This document shows, one piece after another, positions 37,498 to 47,307 of a stretch of 64,000 nucleotides of DNA. The DNA is taken from assembly GCF_900166635.1 (NCBI RefSeq), contig NZ_LT800497.1, positions 2,322,378 through 2,386,377 on the forward strand, read 5' to 3'. The notes beneath the pieces are model-generated. The model made no database searches and was not told the origin of the DNA. It was given only the letters and a program-made list of their open reading frames with translations. This DNA is from Oceanobacillus timonensis. GTDB lineage: Bacteria; Bacillota; Bacilli; Bacillales; Amphibacillaceae. The number at the start of each line of letters is the position of its first letter. Position 1 is the first letter of the stretch. The position numbers and the translations under genes were made by a program.

Positions 37498-37622
37498 TTC
37501 GTTGCTATATCTATTTATCACAGTAGCACTGTTTGTAAGATTCCCACTTCAAGAATAGGGAAAACCTGAAAATTCGAAATGGGAGAGCAAACAGCTGGAT
37601 AACAGGACAGCCCGATTGGTTC

Positions 37623-37664
37623 AACTGTCATTCAGCAAGGGGGCAACGCCCCGCTGAATGAAGT
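37623..37664. repeat. palindromic repeat, ATTCAGC/GGGG family
   Basis: CATTCAGC / GCTGAATG arms enclose a GGGG / CCCC inner stem, with partial AACT / AGTT extension outside. It lies just downstream of the YjcZ-like gene, whose transcripts it may terminate. It is related to 23161-23205. Confidence 0.65.
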
Positions 37665-37685
37665 TTGATCTTATTTCAAATCGTT

Positions 37686-37778
37686 TTAGAACCAAGCTGC
37701 TCCTACGATTACTAATAAAATAAATAGTACAACGATTAGAGCAAATCCACCTGCATAACCACCAGAATAACCACTCAT
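37686..37778 (-). CDS. 30-residue YjcZ-family sporulation miniprotein
   Basis: The reverse strand from ATG 37778 encodes 30 residues: MSGYSGGYAGGFALIVVLFI followed by LLVIVGAAWF. AAAGGAGG stands 6 nt upstream. A Gly/Tyr-rich head followed by one membrane helix is the hallmark of the YjcZ family, often annotated as sporulation proteins. A possible sigma-K promoter lies upstream. It is inserted between ribT and scpA. Confidence 0.85.
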   Translation of the reverse strand: MSGYSGGYAGGFALIVVLFILLVIVGAAWF

Positions 37779-37839
37779 TTTATTTCCTCCTTTTTAGTTC
37801 AGTCCATAAATGTTTTGTGCTAACATTTATATTACGTTA

Positions 37840-37867
37840 TAACTTATGTAAGATAAGCAAAGAGTGT
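37840..37867 (-). promoter_or_regulatory. possible sigma-K promoter of the YjcZ-like gene
   Basis: On the reverse strand an AC, 17 bp and CATAAGTTA fit the late mother-cell consensus (AC, 16-17 bp, CATAnnnTA). It lies about 60 bp before the start codon. Confidence 0.45.
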
Positions 37868-37934
37868 ATGGGCTCTTGCAAAATTTTTTGGGATAACCGG
37901 CACATTTTTTAATTAGTTGAGGGGAATGACAGCG

Positions 37935-38693
37935 ATGATTCAAGGATATGAAGTGAAATTAGAAAAATTTGAAGGTCCGTTGGATTTGTTGCTTCATTTG
38001 ATAAATCAATATGAAATCGACATTTATGATATTCCGGTGGCTCAAATTACACAACAGTATATGGATTATATTCATACCATGCAACACCTGGAATTAAACA
38101 TCGCCAGCGAATACTTGGTGATGGCCTCTACATTGCTGGCAATCAAAAGCCAGATGCTTCTCCCCAAACAAGAATTGGAAGAAGAAGAGATGGATGATGA
38201 AGCATATATGGAGGATCCGCGTGAAGAACTGATGCACCGTCTAATTGAATACCGGAAATATAAAGAAGCTGCGGAAACACTCAAAGAAAAAGAAGCGAAT
38301 GAGCAGCATGTGTATACACGCTCTCCTGTCGTGTTTGATTTCAAAGATGTACTGCCTGAAAATACAAATGCAGGAAATGCATCTATTTTCGATATGGTTG
38401 ATGCGCTGAAAAAAATGATGCAGAGAAATCAATGGAAAGAGCCGCAAGATACGGTCATCCAGCGAATGGATATTCCGATAGAAAAACGGATGGAAGAAGT
38501 TCTGCAGCAAGTTAAGAACAGCAAAACCGGTGTTCCTTTCCATACACTGTTTCCAGATTCGACAAAGTCATATATCGTATCGACCTTCGTAGCTATTTTG
38601 GAATTAATGAAAAAAAGAGAAGTATATGCCATGCAAGAAAAGGCTTTTGAAGAATTATATGTTTATAACATGGAGGAGTCATCGTGGAATTAG
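37935..38693 (+). CDS. scpA: segregation and condensation protein A (kleisin)
   Basis: ScpA bridges the Smc heads in the chromosome-condensing complex. The 252-residue protein begins IQGYEVKLEKFEGPLDLLL, the diagnostic kleisin N-terminus, has an acidic mid-region (ELEEEEMDDE) and a C-terminal winged helix. ATG 37935 lies 10 nt after GAGGGG. It overlaps scpB by 10 nt. Confidence 0.94.
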   Translation: MIQGYEVKLEKFEGPLDLLLHLINQYEIDIYDIPVAQITQQYMDYIHTMQHLELNIASEYLVMASTLLAIKSQMLLPKQELEEEEMDDEAYMEDPREELMHRLIEYRKYKEAAETLKEKEANEQHVYTRSPVVFDFKDVLPENTNAGNASIFDMVDALKKMMQRNQWKEPQDTVIQRMDIPIEKRMEEVLQQVKNSKTGVPFHTLFPDSTKSYIVSTFVAILELMKKREVYAMQEKAFEELYVYNMEESSWN

Positions 38694-39259
38694 ATTATTT
38701 AAAAGGGGCTGCGGAAGGCCTGTTATTTGCCGGCGGAGACGAAGGGATAACAATCAATGAGCTTGGGAATATACTTGATATTTCCTTAGATGAAGTCCGT
38801 CAAATTGTGGAGGAGCTTCAGACAGATTATAAAGAGCAGCACCGCGGATTAATGATTCTAAATGCTAACGGGATGCTCAGCTTAACAACGAAACCGGAGC
38901 ACAGTGATTTTTTTAAGAAATGGGTTATCCAGCCGAAGCCAAATAGAATGTCTCAGGCAGCGTTAGAAACACTGGCTATTATAGCTTATCAGCAGCCGAT
39001 AACGCGGACGGAAATTGATGAAATTCGTGGTGTCCGCAGTGAAAGACCGCTGCAAACATTGGTTTCCCGAATGTTGGTAGAGGAATGTGGCAAAAAAGAA
39101 ACAGTCGGCCGTCCAACCCTTTTTAGAACAACAAAAGAATTTCTTACCTTCTTCGGCTTATCAACGCTGGAAGAATTACCGGAATTAGAAAGTTCCTTCG
39201 ATACGGAAACAGATACATCCGATGTGGATTTATTTTTCGACCGGTTCCAAGATGAATAA
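38684..39259 (+). CDS. scpB: segregation and condensation protein B
   Basis: ScpB forms a dimer of tandem winged-helix domains that binds ScpA. The 191-residue protein shows LKGAAEGLLFAGGDEGI and ALETLAIIAYQQPITRTEI, both highly conserved in the family. The start is GTG 38684 with GGAGG 7 nt upstream, inside scpA. Confidence 0.94.
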   Translation: MELDYLKGAAEGLLFAGGDEGITINELGNILDISLDEVRQIVEELQTDYKEQHRGLMILNANGMLSLTTKPEHSDFFKKWVIQPKPNRMSQAALETLAIIAYQQPITRTEIDEIRGVRSERPLQTLVSRMLVEECGKKETVGRPTLFRTTKEFLTFFGLSTLEELPELESSFDTETDTSDVDLFFDRFQDE

Positions 39260-39306
39260 AAAGACCTCCTAGCTAAGTGATTGCTGCTTAGCTAGGAGGT
39301 CTTTTT
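39260..39306 (+). terminator. terminator after scpB
   Basis: AAAGACCTCCTAGCTAAG pairs perfectly with CTTAGCTAGGAGGTCTTT, followed by TTTAT. The 9-nt loop and 18-bp stem make it very strong. Confidence 0.92.
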
Positions 39307-39636
39307 ATATATAAGATACATAATAGCTTGTTCCACACATATAAATAAATCAGGAAGTATTTCATCGACCGGCTTATAAATAAAGGGATTTTTATTTGGT
39401 AGCGTTTCTGATGTCCTGCTGTCTAAGGAACAAATGATACATTCACTATAACGTGAGTGGAAGAATGCTTTCTGCCGAAAACCGATGTCTTGGGGCTTCG
39501 TGACCTACATCCTGTAGTCCGGAACCAAACAGGCTGTTACCGGTTCTTTGATCTTTCGTTTCCACTTTTCTTAAGATGGAAGTTTTCCAGTCAGCCCGCT
39601 GCGACAGACCTGTATTTTGTGAGAGGAGCCAAGCTA
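39307..39636. other. intergenic region before dacB
   Basis: There is no conserved gene in these 330 bp. The dacB reading frame stays open back to 39457, but those 60 codons have no ribosome site and precede the signal peptide. I expected a sigma-E promoter here and found no convincing match. Confidence 0.5.
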
Positions 39637-40665
39637 ATGCGTTTTGTATTATGGGTAGTTATTATCATTTTTAGTCTTTTATCCTTCCCGACTCATGGAC
39701 ATGCTGCGGTAGATGTTTCTGCACAGCATGCTATTTTGATAGAAAAATCATCAGGAAGAGTGTTATTTGAAAAAAATGCCGAGGAAGAGGCATCTATAGC
39801 AAGCATAACTAAAATAATGACAGCCATCATTGCAGTAGAGTCTGGAAAAATGAATGAAAAAGCAACGGTTTCCAGAAATGCAATTTATACAGAAGGCTCA
39901 TCGATTTATTTGGAGCAAGGAGAAAAAATGACGTTAAACGATCTAGTGTATGGACTTATGCTGCGGTCCGGGAATGATGCTGCTGTAGCAATTGCTGAGC
40001 ATGTCGGCGGCAGTGAAGAAGGATTCGTTTATTTAATGAACCAAAAGGCGGAATGGCTTGGGATGGATCATACCCATTTTGATAATCCGCATGGTCTGGA
40101 TTCAGACACGCATTATTCAAGCGCTCACGATATGGCAATTCTCATGCAATATGCAATGGATAACCCTATCTTCCAGGAAATAAGTGGATCGGAAAGTTTT
40201 ATATCTGAAAACCGATCTTATCATTGGCGTAATAAAAATAAACTTCTGACGTATTTCTATGAATATTGTACCGGCGGCAAAACCGGTTATACAAAACAGA
40301 CAGGAAGAACGCTTATTACTACTGCCGAAAAGGACGGGATGGAGTTAATCGCTGTCACTTTGGATGCTCCCGATGATTGGCAGGACCATATCTCCATGTT
40401 TGAATGGGGGTTTGAGCAATTTGAAATGAAAGAAGTCAATCAGAACGGAGAAGCAGTATCAAATAAGAAGCCATCTGAAAATAGCGTTCATGTGCCGCTT
40501 TATAAAGATAAGCAGGATAATTGGGCAAAAGATGTGTACCTCAAACGAAACGTGCCGGCATTTCAGGCAAGCAATATAGGAATAGAGGAACAGCACAAAG
40601 AGGGGTTGATGGATAATGTAACCCGTGTATTTCATTCAATTCTAAGGTGGGATACAAATGATTAA
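39637..40665 (+). CDS. dacB: sporulation D-alanyl-D-alanine carboxypeptidase DacB (PBP5*)
   Basis: DacB controls cross-linking of cortex peptidoglycan and thus spore dehydration. The 342-residue precursor has a signal peptide ([22 protein letters not shown]), the active-site SITK, SGN and KTG motifs. The ATG at 39637 follows GAGAGGAG. It lies in an operon with spmA and spmB (8-nt overlap with spmA), which identifies it as DacB rather than DacA or DacF. Confidence 0.93.
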   Translation: MRFVLWVVIIIFSLLSFPTHGHAAVDVSAQHAILIEKSSGRVLFEKNAEEEASIASITKIMTAIIAVESGKMNEKATVSRNAIYTEGSSIYLEQGEKMTLNDLVYGLMLRSGNDAAVAIAEHVGGSEEGFVYLMNQKAEWLGMDHTHFDNPHGLDSDTHYSSAHDMAILMQYAMDNPIFQEISGSESFISENRSYHWRNKNKLLTYFYEYCTGGKTGYTKQTGRTLITTAEKDGMELIAVTLDAPDDWQDHISMFEWGFEQFEMKEVNQNGEAVSNKKPSENSVHVPLYKDKQDNWAKDVYLKRNVPAFQASNIGIEEQHKEGLMDNVTRVFHSILRWDTND

Positions 40666-41248
40666 TTGGATTTGGATCGCTATGGCTCTGATCGGTATTA
40701 TATATGCCATGTTTTCAGGGAATATGGAAGCAGTAAACGAAGCGATTTTTGAAAGTGCTGCCCAGGCGGTCACCCTGGCTATTGGACTGATCAGCATTCT
40801 GGTTTTTTGGTTGGGAATGATGCGCATTGCTGAAGAAGCAGGTATTTTACGGGGGCTTGCCAAGCTTTTTCGTCCGATTATTTCAAAAATATTTCCGGAA
40901 ATCCCAAAGGATCATCCAGCGCTGGGATATATTCTATCTAATTTAACAGCGAATATGTTTGGTCTGGGAAATGCAGCTACTCCTTTAGGGATTAAAGCAA
41001 TGGAAGAAATGAACAAACTCAATAATCATTCCGAAAAAGCGTCCCGTTCGATGATTACCTTTCTTATCTTAAATACAACCGGGCTAACCTTGATCCCTAC
41101 TACCGTCATTGGAATCCGAATGCAGTATGAGTCCGCTTCTCCTACAGAAATTGTCGGTGCAACTTTACTGGTTACATGTATAGGTACTCTTGCCGGACTG
41201 GCTATCGATCGTTTTTTTCATTTTAGAAGTACGTGGAGGAAATCATAA
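40658..41248 (+). CDS. spmA: spore maturation protein A
   Basis: SpmA is a membrane protein needed for spore core dehydration, of the nucleoside-recognition (gate) family. The 196-residue protein has several hydrophobic helices and the conserved [18 protein letters not shown] segment. It overlaps dacB by 8 nt and spmB by one base (TAATG). Confidence 0.93.
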   Translation: MINWIWIAMALIGIIYAMFSGNMEAVNEAIFESAAQAVTLAIGLISILVFWLGMMRIAEEAGILRGLAKLFRPIISKIFPEIPKDHPALGYILSNLTANMFGLGNAATPLGIKAMEEMNKLNNHSEKASRSMITFLILNTTGLTLIPTTVIGIRMQYESASPTEIVGATLLVTCIGTLAGLAIDRFFHFRSTWRKS

Positions 41249-41778
41249 TGGGGTTTATCAGCGCACTAAGTATCTGGATGATACCTTGTTTTATTTTAAT
41301 TATTATGATAGCAGCCAGTATCCGGAAATTGCCTGCATATGATTTATTTGTGGAAGGGGGAAAAGAAGGGATAAAAACAGCTGTTTCGTTACTTCCTTTT
41401 TTAGTAGGCATGATAACAGCTATTTCGATATTACGCAGTTCTGGTGCTTTAGATGCTTTTGTTGACTTATTAACCCCTGTGCTGGCTTTTATTGGGTTTC
41501 CAGCAGAAGTTTTGCCACTTGCGCTTATCCGGCCAATATCCGGAACAGCTGCATTAGGTATGACAACAGAGATCATCGCAACTTATGGGCCGGATTCGTT
41601 TATCGGAACGCTTGCTTCCGTTATGCAAGGGAGTACGGACACCACCTTATATGTACTTACAATCTATTTCGGTGCGGTTGGCGTCAAAAAAATACGCTAT
41701 GCGCTGCAGGCAGGTTTATTAGCTGATATAATTGCTATACTTACAGCTGTGTTTCTTGTTACAATAATGTTTGGGTAG
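41248..41778 (+). CDS. spmB: spore maturation protein B
   Basis: SpmB acts with SpmA. The 176-residue membrane protein has the gate-family segment RPISGTAALGMTTEII and GSTDTTLYVLTIYFGAVGV. GGAGG lies 7 nt before the ATG at 41248, which overlaps the spmA stop by one base. Confidence 0.93.
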   Translation: MGFISALSIWMIPCFILIIMIAASIRKLPAYDLFVEGGKEGIKTAVSLLPFLVGMITAISILRSSGALDAFVDLLTPVLAFIGFPAEVLPLALIRPISGTAALGMTTEIIATYGPDSFIGTLASVMQGSTDTTLYVLTIYFGAVGVKKIRYALQAGLLADIIAILTAVFLVTIMFG

Positions 41779-42101
41779 AATCGATTGAACTGGAAATATT
41801 TACTCTGAAAAAATTATCCTTTCCTAACATGTCAAATAAGGCTATGATGTAGATAGATGAAAAATGATATCGCATCATAGGCTTTCTTATTGTACAGAAG
41901 GAAATACCTATAGCAACAGTTTTCACCTTTTACCAGGAAACAGACGGTGCATCCAATCATCTGTTATTCTCTTTTTTTAGTGGAGAAGTTTTACAGCAGG
42001 TTCCACCGTGATATTATGAGTATAATAGAAAAATGGAAATTTCTATTTCATTATCCCAAACCAGCTGGATAGCAAATATAAATAAAGAACAGGAGATTAA
42101 T
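41779..42101. other. intergenic region between spmB and rluB
   Basis: The 323 bp contain the probable spmB terminator at 41838-41887 and, near 42014, a TATAAT-like hexamer for rluB. No gene is evident. A 61-codon reverse frame over the rluB start is a shadow. Confidence 0.5.
41838..41887 (+). terminator. terminator after spmB
   Basis: AAGGCTATGATG pairs with CATCATAGGCTT (one mismatch) around a 23-nt loop, and a T-rich stretch follows. Confidence 0.6.
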
Positions 42102-42836
42102 ATGTCGAAGCATGAAGAAAGATTACAAAAGGTCATTGCCCAAAGCGGAGTGGCATCCAGAAGAAAAGCAGAACAGCTTATTTCAAATGGAAACGTCAAA
42201 GTAAATAATCAAACAGTAACGGAAATGGGCATCAAGGTTACGCCTGATGATAAAGTAGAAGTTGATGGTGTTCCGATTGAAAAAGAGGCATTTGTATATT
42301 ATTTGTTGTATAAACCCCGCGGAGTCATTTCCAGTGTCAAAGATGACAAAGACAGAAAAGTAGTGACAGATTATCTTCCGGAAGTCAGCGAACGGGTTTT
42401 TCCGATTGGCAGGCTGGATTACGATACATCCGGGATACTCCTTTTAACAAATGATGGGGAATTTGCGAACCAGCTGATGCATCCCAGTAAAGAAGTTAAT
42501 AAAGTGTATGTCGCAAAAGTCAAAGGTATTCCTCATAAGAAAGAACTGTCCAAATTTCGGAAAGGTGTCGTATCTGATGGTGAAAAATTAACAGCGGACC
42601 ATGTTCAAATACTGTCCAGTGATAAAGAAAAGAAGACATCGATCATTGAATTAACATTACATGAGGGGAAAAACAGACAAGTTCGCAGAATGTTTGAAGC
42701 AATAGGTCTGCAGGTTTTAAAACTGAAGCGTGAACAATACGCTTTTTTGACTTTACATGGATTAAAAGCGGGGGAATATCGAGCATTGACGCCGAAAGAA
42801 GTCAACCAGCTCCGGAATATGTCCACAAAATTGTAA
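42102..42836 (+). CDS. rluB: 23S rRNA pseudouridine synthase RluB
   Basis: This enzyme modifies 23S rRNA in the peptidyl-transferase region. The 244-residue protein has an N-terminal S4 RNA-binding domain (about 5-60, GVASRRKAEQLI) and the RsuA-type catalytic motif GRLDYDTSGILLLTNDGE with its aspartate. AGGAG lies before the ATG at 42102. It is followed by the res operon as in B. subtilis (ypuL). Confidence 0.93.
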   Translation: MSKHEERLQKVIAQSGVASRRKAEQLISNGNVKVNNQTVTEMGIKVTPDDKVEVDGVPIEKEAFVYYLLYKPRGVISSVKDDKDRKVVTDYLPEVSERVFPIGRLDYDTSGILLLTNDGEFANQLMHPSKEVNKVYVAKVKGIPHKKELSKFRKGVVSDGEKLTADHVQILSSDKEKKTSIIELTLHEGKNRQVRRMFEAIGLQVLKLKREQYAFLTLHGLKAGEYRALTPKEVNQLRNMSTKL

Positions 42837-42901
42837 GATAATATTCAAATTTAAACGCTTTAGTCAATGTTATAATGTGTTGGAAAGGGGATGGGGCCAT
42901 T

Positions 42902-43480
42902 ATGGGTAAAGAAGAAAAAGAGATACAAAAACAAAAAAAGAAACGAAAGCGCCTCATTTTTCGGTCCTCTATTTTAGCTGTTTTGGTTGCTGCTGTCGTA
43001 TTTGTACTATTTTCAAATTCAAAAGATGAAGATGAAATATACCATTCGGGTGACCATGCTCCTGACTTTCAACTGAAGCAAGTAAATGACGCATTTGATG
43101 AGGATGTAACACAGCTCAGCGATTTGGAAGGAAAAGGGGTTATGCTGAATTTCTGGGCGACATGGTGCGGACCGTGTAAAGAGGAAATGCCATATATGCA
43201 GGATTTATATCCGGAATATAAAGATAAAGGGGTCGAAATTGTTGCAGTCAGTCTGGATAGCACAGAATTAGTCATTGATAATTTTATCGAAGAATATGGA
43301 TTGACTTTTGCAATTCCTCAAGACATAAATGCGGATGTGAGGGACCTATATAAAATCAGGCCGATGCCGACGACTTACTTTATCAATCCGGACGGGACCA
43401 TAAACGAAATTGTTCAAGGGGCTCTGACATTAGATAAATTAGAAGGCCATCTGGATGATATAACGCCGGATGCATCATAA
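42902..43480 (+). CDS. resA: thiol-disulfide oxidoreductase ResA
   Basis: ResA is an extracytoplasmic, membrane-anchored thioredoxin-like protein that reduces apocytochrome c cysteines. The 192-residue product has a basic start (KQKKKRKR), one membrane anchor (about 25-45) and the active site WCGPC. The ATG at 42902 lies 9 nt after a GGATGGGG stretch. It heads the resABC cluster. Confidence 0.94.
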   Translation: MGKEEKEIQKQKKKRKRLIFRSSILAVLVAAVVFVLFSNSKDEDEIYHSGDHAPDFQLKQVNDAFDEDVTQLSDLEGKGVMLNFWATWCGPCKEEMPYMQDLYPEYKDKGVEIVAVSLDSTELVIDNFIEEYGLTFAIPQDINADVRDLYKIRPMPTTYFINPDGTINEIVQGALTLDKLEGHLDDITPDAS

Positions 43481-43505
43481 TGATCCGTAAGAATGGGGGC
43501 AGACA

Positions 43506-45155
43506 ATGAGTAAAATAAAGTGTGAATGCGGACACATGAATCCGGAGGGTACTGTGTTATGTGAAGCATGTGGAAAGCCTGTAGAAGGTAACCAGTACAT
43601 CGATGGAAATGATGATAAAAAACTGTTAAATATGCGTTATGACGGCAGTGCCCGCCGCTCACAAATATACCGGAAATCAATCATAGATAAAATCTGGAGT
43701 TTTTTCTCCTCCGTCAAAGTAGGCGTCTGGCTGATTGTTTTAGCTTTAATAGCCTCTATCTTTGGAACGCTTCTCCCGCAGGAGCAATTTATACCACAGG
43801 ATGCTGTATCAAGAGATCCGGCAATCTTTTATGAAGAGACTTATGGTATTTTTGGATTGATGTATTATCAACTCGGGTTTCATCATATGTACAGTTCTGT
43901 TTGGTTTATTACCTTAATTGCATTAATAGGTATATCCTTGGTTATCGCCAGCCTGGATCGTTTCGTTCCGCTTTATCGTGCTTTAAAAAATCAGAAACCT
44001 AAAAAACATAAGAAATTTTTATCCAGACAGCGTTTATATAGTGAAACACCAAATGTTGATGACGCGGATGTGGATAAATTAGTTAAAAGGTTAAGAAAAT
44101 CAAGGTATAAAATCACGGAAGAAGACGGGCATATATTAGCCGAGAAAGGCCGTTTTTCCCGGTGGGGACCTTACGTCAATCATATAGGTCTTATTATTAT
44201 ATTAATCGCTGCTATTTTACGTACAACACCGATTATGTTTTCCGAAGAATATATGTGGGTTCGTGAAGGAGAACAAAGAAGTATACCTGGTACCGATAAC
44301 CAGTACTACATAGAAAATAAAGATTTTATAATGGAAACATATGATCAGGAAGACGGACAGGATCCTGCTGAAGAAGGTTCGTTGGATGAAGAGGAAATTG
44401 CAAGTAATTTCCAAACTGATGTTGTTATCTATGAAGCACAGGATGCTGATGTTGTCGGTGCGGAACCGGAATTGGAACCAATTATGGAAGAGTCTATTCA
44501 AATGAACCATCCGGCAAAGTTTGATAAATATACACTGTACCAACAAGGCTTCCAACAAGGTGAGTTTGAAAGTATGAGCTTTTATATTCATGAAACAGCG
44601 GACGAAGATGGGGAATCGTTAGGTACGTTCACTATTGATTTAACCAATCCGGAATCGGTTTATGAATTAGACAATGGCTTCCAGGTGGAGTTAACAAACT
44701 ATTATCCGGATTATATTATGACCGAAGAGGGAGAGCCTGCTTCGGAAACGAATTTCCCGAGAAACCCTGCTTTTGTTGTGACGGTATACCCTCCTGATTC
44801 GGAAGAAGGAGAGGTCAGCTTTCTTGGTATTGGCATGAATGTCGATGCTACAGGAGAAAATCAATATAAAGTAGCTATTGATAACGTGGAATTCAGGGAT
44901 GTCAGCGGGATAACCGTAAGTTCAGATCGTACCATTCCGTTCTTTTTTGCCGGAGCGATGATTTTTATGATAGGTGTCATTCAAGGAATGTATTGGCAGC
45001 ATCGCCGAATTTGGATTAATAAACAAAATGACAATACACTTCTTTTGGCAGCCCATACAAATAAAAATTGGTATGGAGTCAAACAGGATATTGAAAAAGC
45101 TATAGAAGATACCGATGTTACAATGGTTGAAGACCAGCAGGAACTGGATAAGTAA
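43506..45155 (+). CDS. resB: cytochrome c biogenesis protein ResB
   Basis: ResB is one half of the system II haem handling and attachment machine. The 549-residue protein has a short zinc-ribbon-like N-terminus (CECGHMNPEGTVLCEACG), three N-terminal membrane helices (about 65-165), a roughly 220-residue acidic extracytoplasmic domain, and a last helix near 490. GGGGGC lies before the ATG. Confidence 0.93.
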   Translation: MSKIKCECGHMNPEGTVLCEACGKPVEGNQYIDGNDDKKLLNMRYDGSARRSQIYRKSIIDKIWSFFSSVKVGVWLIVLALIASIFGTLLPQEQFIPQDAVSRDPAIFYEETYGIFGLMYYQLGFHHMYSSVWFITLIALIGISLVIASLDRFVPLYRALKNQKPKKHKKFLSRQRLYSETPNVDDADVDKLVKRLRKSRYKITEEDGHILAEKGRFSRWGPYVNHIGLIIILIAAILRTTPIMFSEEYMWVREGEQRSIPGTDNQYYIENKDFIMETYDQEDGQDPAEEGSLDEEEIASNFQTDVVIYEAQDADVVGAEPELEPIMEESIQMNHPAKFDKYTLYQQGFQQGEFESMSFYIHETADEDGESLGTFTIDLTNPESVYELDNGFQVELTNYYPDYIMTEEGEPASETNFPRNPAFVVTVYPPDSEEGEVSFLGIGMNVDATGENQYKVAIDNVEFRDVSGITVSSDRTIPFFFAGAMIFMIGVIQGMYWQHRRIWINKQNDNTLLLAAHTNKNWYGVKQDIEKAIEDTDVTMVEDQQELDK

Positions 45156-45197
45156 ATAGGAATATGAAATGGTTAAGAGAGGATTGGAGGTAAGGGA

Positions 45198-46388
45198 ATG
45201 GACTTATTTAGCGTCAGTAGCGGAGCCTTGCTCATTGCTTTTCTTTTATATTTGGTTGCCACTTTTTTCTTTGGAGGAGCCATTCGTCAAAATAAAAATG
45301 AGCGGCATCAGAAAACGAAATCCGGAAGTATCGGGTTAGTTATTACCGTGATTGGTTTTATTTCTCAATTAGTTTACTTTATTACAAGGTGGATAATGAC
45401 TGGTCATGCACCTGTAAGTAATCTTTTTGAGTTTACCACCTTTTTGGGAATGTCGATGATTTTGGCATTTATTATTATATATATCTACTATAAAACAGCA
45501 TTTTTAGGCGTATTTGCATTACCTGTAGCTACTATCATCATTGCTTATGCAAGTATGTTTTCTACCGAAGCTGAGCCATTGGTTCCATCTTTACAAAGCA
45601 ACTGGCTGCATATTCATGTTACAACAGTAGCGTTAGGACAAGGAATTTTATTTATCAGCTTTGTAGCTGGATTAATGTATTTAATTCGTCAAATTGACCA
45701 GACACAACTTTCTTTTCGAAATACAATGCTTGAGATAGTTATCTATTTTATCTTTTTATTTATTGGATTCATTGCTGTCACAACGATATTTAATTCACTT
45801 TCCTACCAAGCTACTTTTGAAGTGGAAAGCGAAGGGAAGCAGATGACGACAGAATATCACCTTCCGCCGATTGCAGCTCCCGGTGATAGCACACTATTAT
45901 CAGAAAATGTGATGACGCCATGGTTTGAAGCACCGGGTTGGATGCAGGGCGAAGACGCCGGAAGAAAATTAAACACCGTGATTTGGTCATTTATTGGCGG
46001 AACCCTTATTTATGGAATAGCCTTTTTAATTTCCAGAAAGCGGATTGGTAAAAGGTTGCAGCCGCTTCTTAAAGGAATAAAACCCGATATGCTGGATGAG
46101 ATTATGTACCGTTCAGTTACGATTGGTTTCCCTGTCTTTACGCTGGGAGGATTAATTTTCGCAGCGATTTGGGCTCAGATTGCCTGGGGAAGATTCTGGG
46201 GCTGGGATCCAAAAGAAGTCTGGGCCTTAATTACCTGGTTCTTCTATGCAGCATTCTTACATTTGCGGCTTTCCAGAGGCTGGCATGGAGAAAAATCCGG
46301 TTGGCTGGCAGTAGTTGGATTCGCTATTATCATGTTTAATCTGATTGTAGTAAACTTGATACTTGCCGGTTTGCACTCCTATGCTTAA
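45198..46388 (+). CDS. resC: cytochrome c biogenesis protein ResC (CcsA)
   Basis: ResC is the haem-channel partner of ResB. The 396-residue polytopic protein has the tryptophan-rich haem-handling motif WGRFWGWDPKEVWALITWF (about residue 330) and conserved histidines in WLHIHVTTVALG and HLRLSRGWHG. AGGTAAGGG lies before the ATG. Confidence 0.93.
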   Translation: MDLFSVSSGALLIAFLLYLVATFFFGGAIRQNKNERHQKTKSGSIGLVITVIGFISQLVYFITRWIMTGHAPVSNLFEFTTFLGMSMILAFIIIYIYYKTAFLGVFALPVATIIIAYASMFSTEAEPLVPSLQSNWLHIHVTTVALGQGILFISFVAGLMYLIRQIDQTQLSFRNTMLEIVIYFIFLFIGFIAVTTIFNSLSYQATFEVESEGKQMTTEYHLPPIAAPGDSTLLSENVMTPWFEAPGWMQGEDAGRKLNTVIWSFIGGTLIYGIAFLISRKRIGKRLQPLLKGIKPDMLDEIMYRSVTIGFPVFTLGGLIFAAIWAQIAWGRFWGWDPKEVWALITWFFYAAFLHLRLSRGWHGEKSGWLAVVGFAIIMFNLIVVNLILAGLHSYA

Positions 46389-46425
46389 AAAGGATTTTCG
46401 AAACATGTCAGACTCAAACTAAGAC

Positions 46426-46469
46426 AAAAAAAGAATTGTTATCAATTATTTGGTAGCAGTTCTTTTTTC
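46426..46469 (+). terminator. terminator after resC
   Basis: AAAAAAGAATTGTT pairs with AGCAGTTCTTTTTT (two G-U pairs) around a loop. It separates resABC from resDE, although read-through is known in B. subtilis. Confidence 0.75.
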
Positions 46470-46527
46470 TATGGGAATTTATCAGCCTCTGGCATACTCG
46501 TTAATCATGCAGGATGCTTTTAATTCC

Positions 46528-46556
46528 TTAACTTTTCAAACAGGTTCGTTTATAAT
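46528..46556 (+). promoter_or_regulatory. sigma-A promoter of resDE
   Basis: TTAACT and TATAAT separated by 17 bp lie 34 bp before the resD start. Confidence 0.6.
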
Positions 46557-46590
46557 GCTAATTAGAGTTGAAATGAGGAGTGAAATGTAA

Positions 46591-47307
46591 ATGAGCGACG
46601 CACAGAAATTATTAGTGGTAGATGATGAAGAAAGGATACGCCGTTTAATAAAAATGTACTTGGAAAAAGAAGATTTTGAAATAGACGAAGCGGCAGACGG
46701 AAAGACTGCATTAGAAATGGCTTTGCAAAATAATTACAGTGCTATTATTTTGGATATCATGATGCCGGAAATGGATGGCATTGAAGTATGTGAAGAGTTG
46801 AAAAAAGAAAAGGATACACCAGTAATCATGTTAACAGCCCGGGGAGAAGAATCTAACCGCGTACAAGGCTTTGAAGTAGGGGCAGATGATTATATCGTGA
46901 AACCATTCAGTCCCAGAGAAGCTGTATTACGTGTCAAAGCGATTCTGCGTAGAGTATCCAACCTGAATTACCAGGAGTCTGATACAACTGCCAAAAATTT
47001 ATTAGTATTCCCGCACTTAACGATTGATCATGATGGGCATCGGGTAACAGCAGATAATCAGGAAGTAAGCTTAACCCCGAAAGAATATGAATTGCTTTGC
47101 TTTTTAGCGAGTGCGCCGGATAAAGTATTTAATCGCGAGCAATTATTAAAAGAAGTATGGCAATATGAATTCTTTGGTGACCTCCGCACCGTAGACACCC
47201 ATGTAAAACGGTTACGGGAAAAATTAAACTCGGTCTCTCCGGAAGCTGCTAAAATGATCGTAACGGTTTGGGGTATCGGCTATAAGTTTGAGGTTGAACA
47301 AGACTGA
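46591..47307 (+). CDS. resD: redox response regulator ResD
   Basis: ResD controls respiration and anaerobic genes, including resA and cytochrome genes. The 238-residue OmpR-type regulator has DDEE, the phospho-acceptor aspartate in IILDIMMPEMDG (about residue 55), VIMLTARG and the lysine in VKPFSPRE, then a winged helix. It overlaps resE by one base (TGATG). Confidence 0.93.
   Translation: MSDAQKLLVVDDEERIRRLIKMYLEKEDFEIDEAADGKTALEMALQNNYSAIILDIMMPEMDGIEVCEELKKEKDTPVIMLTARGEESNRVQGFEVGADDYIVKPFSPREAVLRVKAILRRVSNLNYQESDTTAKNLLVFPHLTIDHDGHRVTADNQEVSLTPKEYELLCFLASAPDKVFNREQLLKEVWQYEFFGDLRTVDTHVKRLREKLNSVSPEAAKMIVTVWGIGYKFEVEQD

Noticed and set aside
39457..39636. 60-residue N-terminal extension of DacB
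   Set aside because: A normal signal peptide starts at the ATG at 39637, with a ribosome site right before it; the extension has neither.
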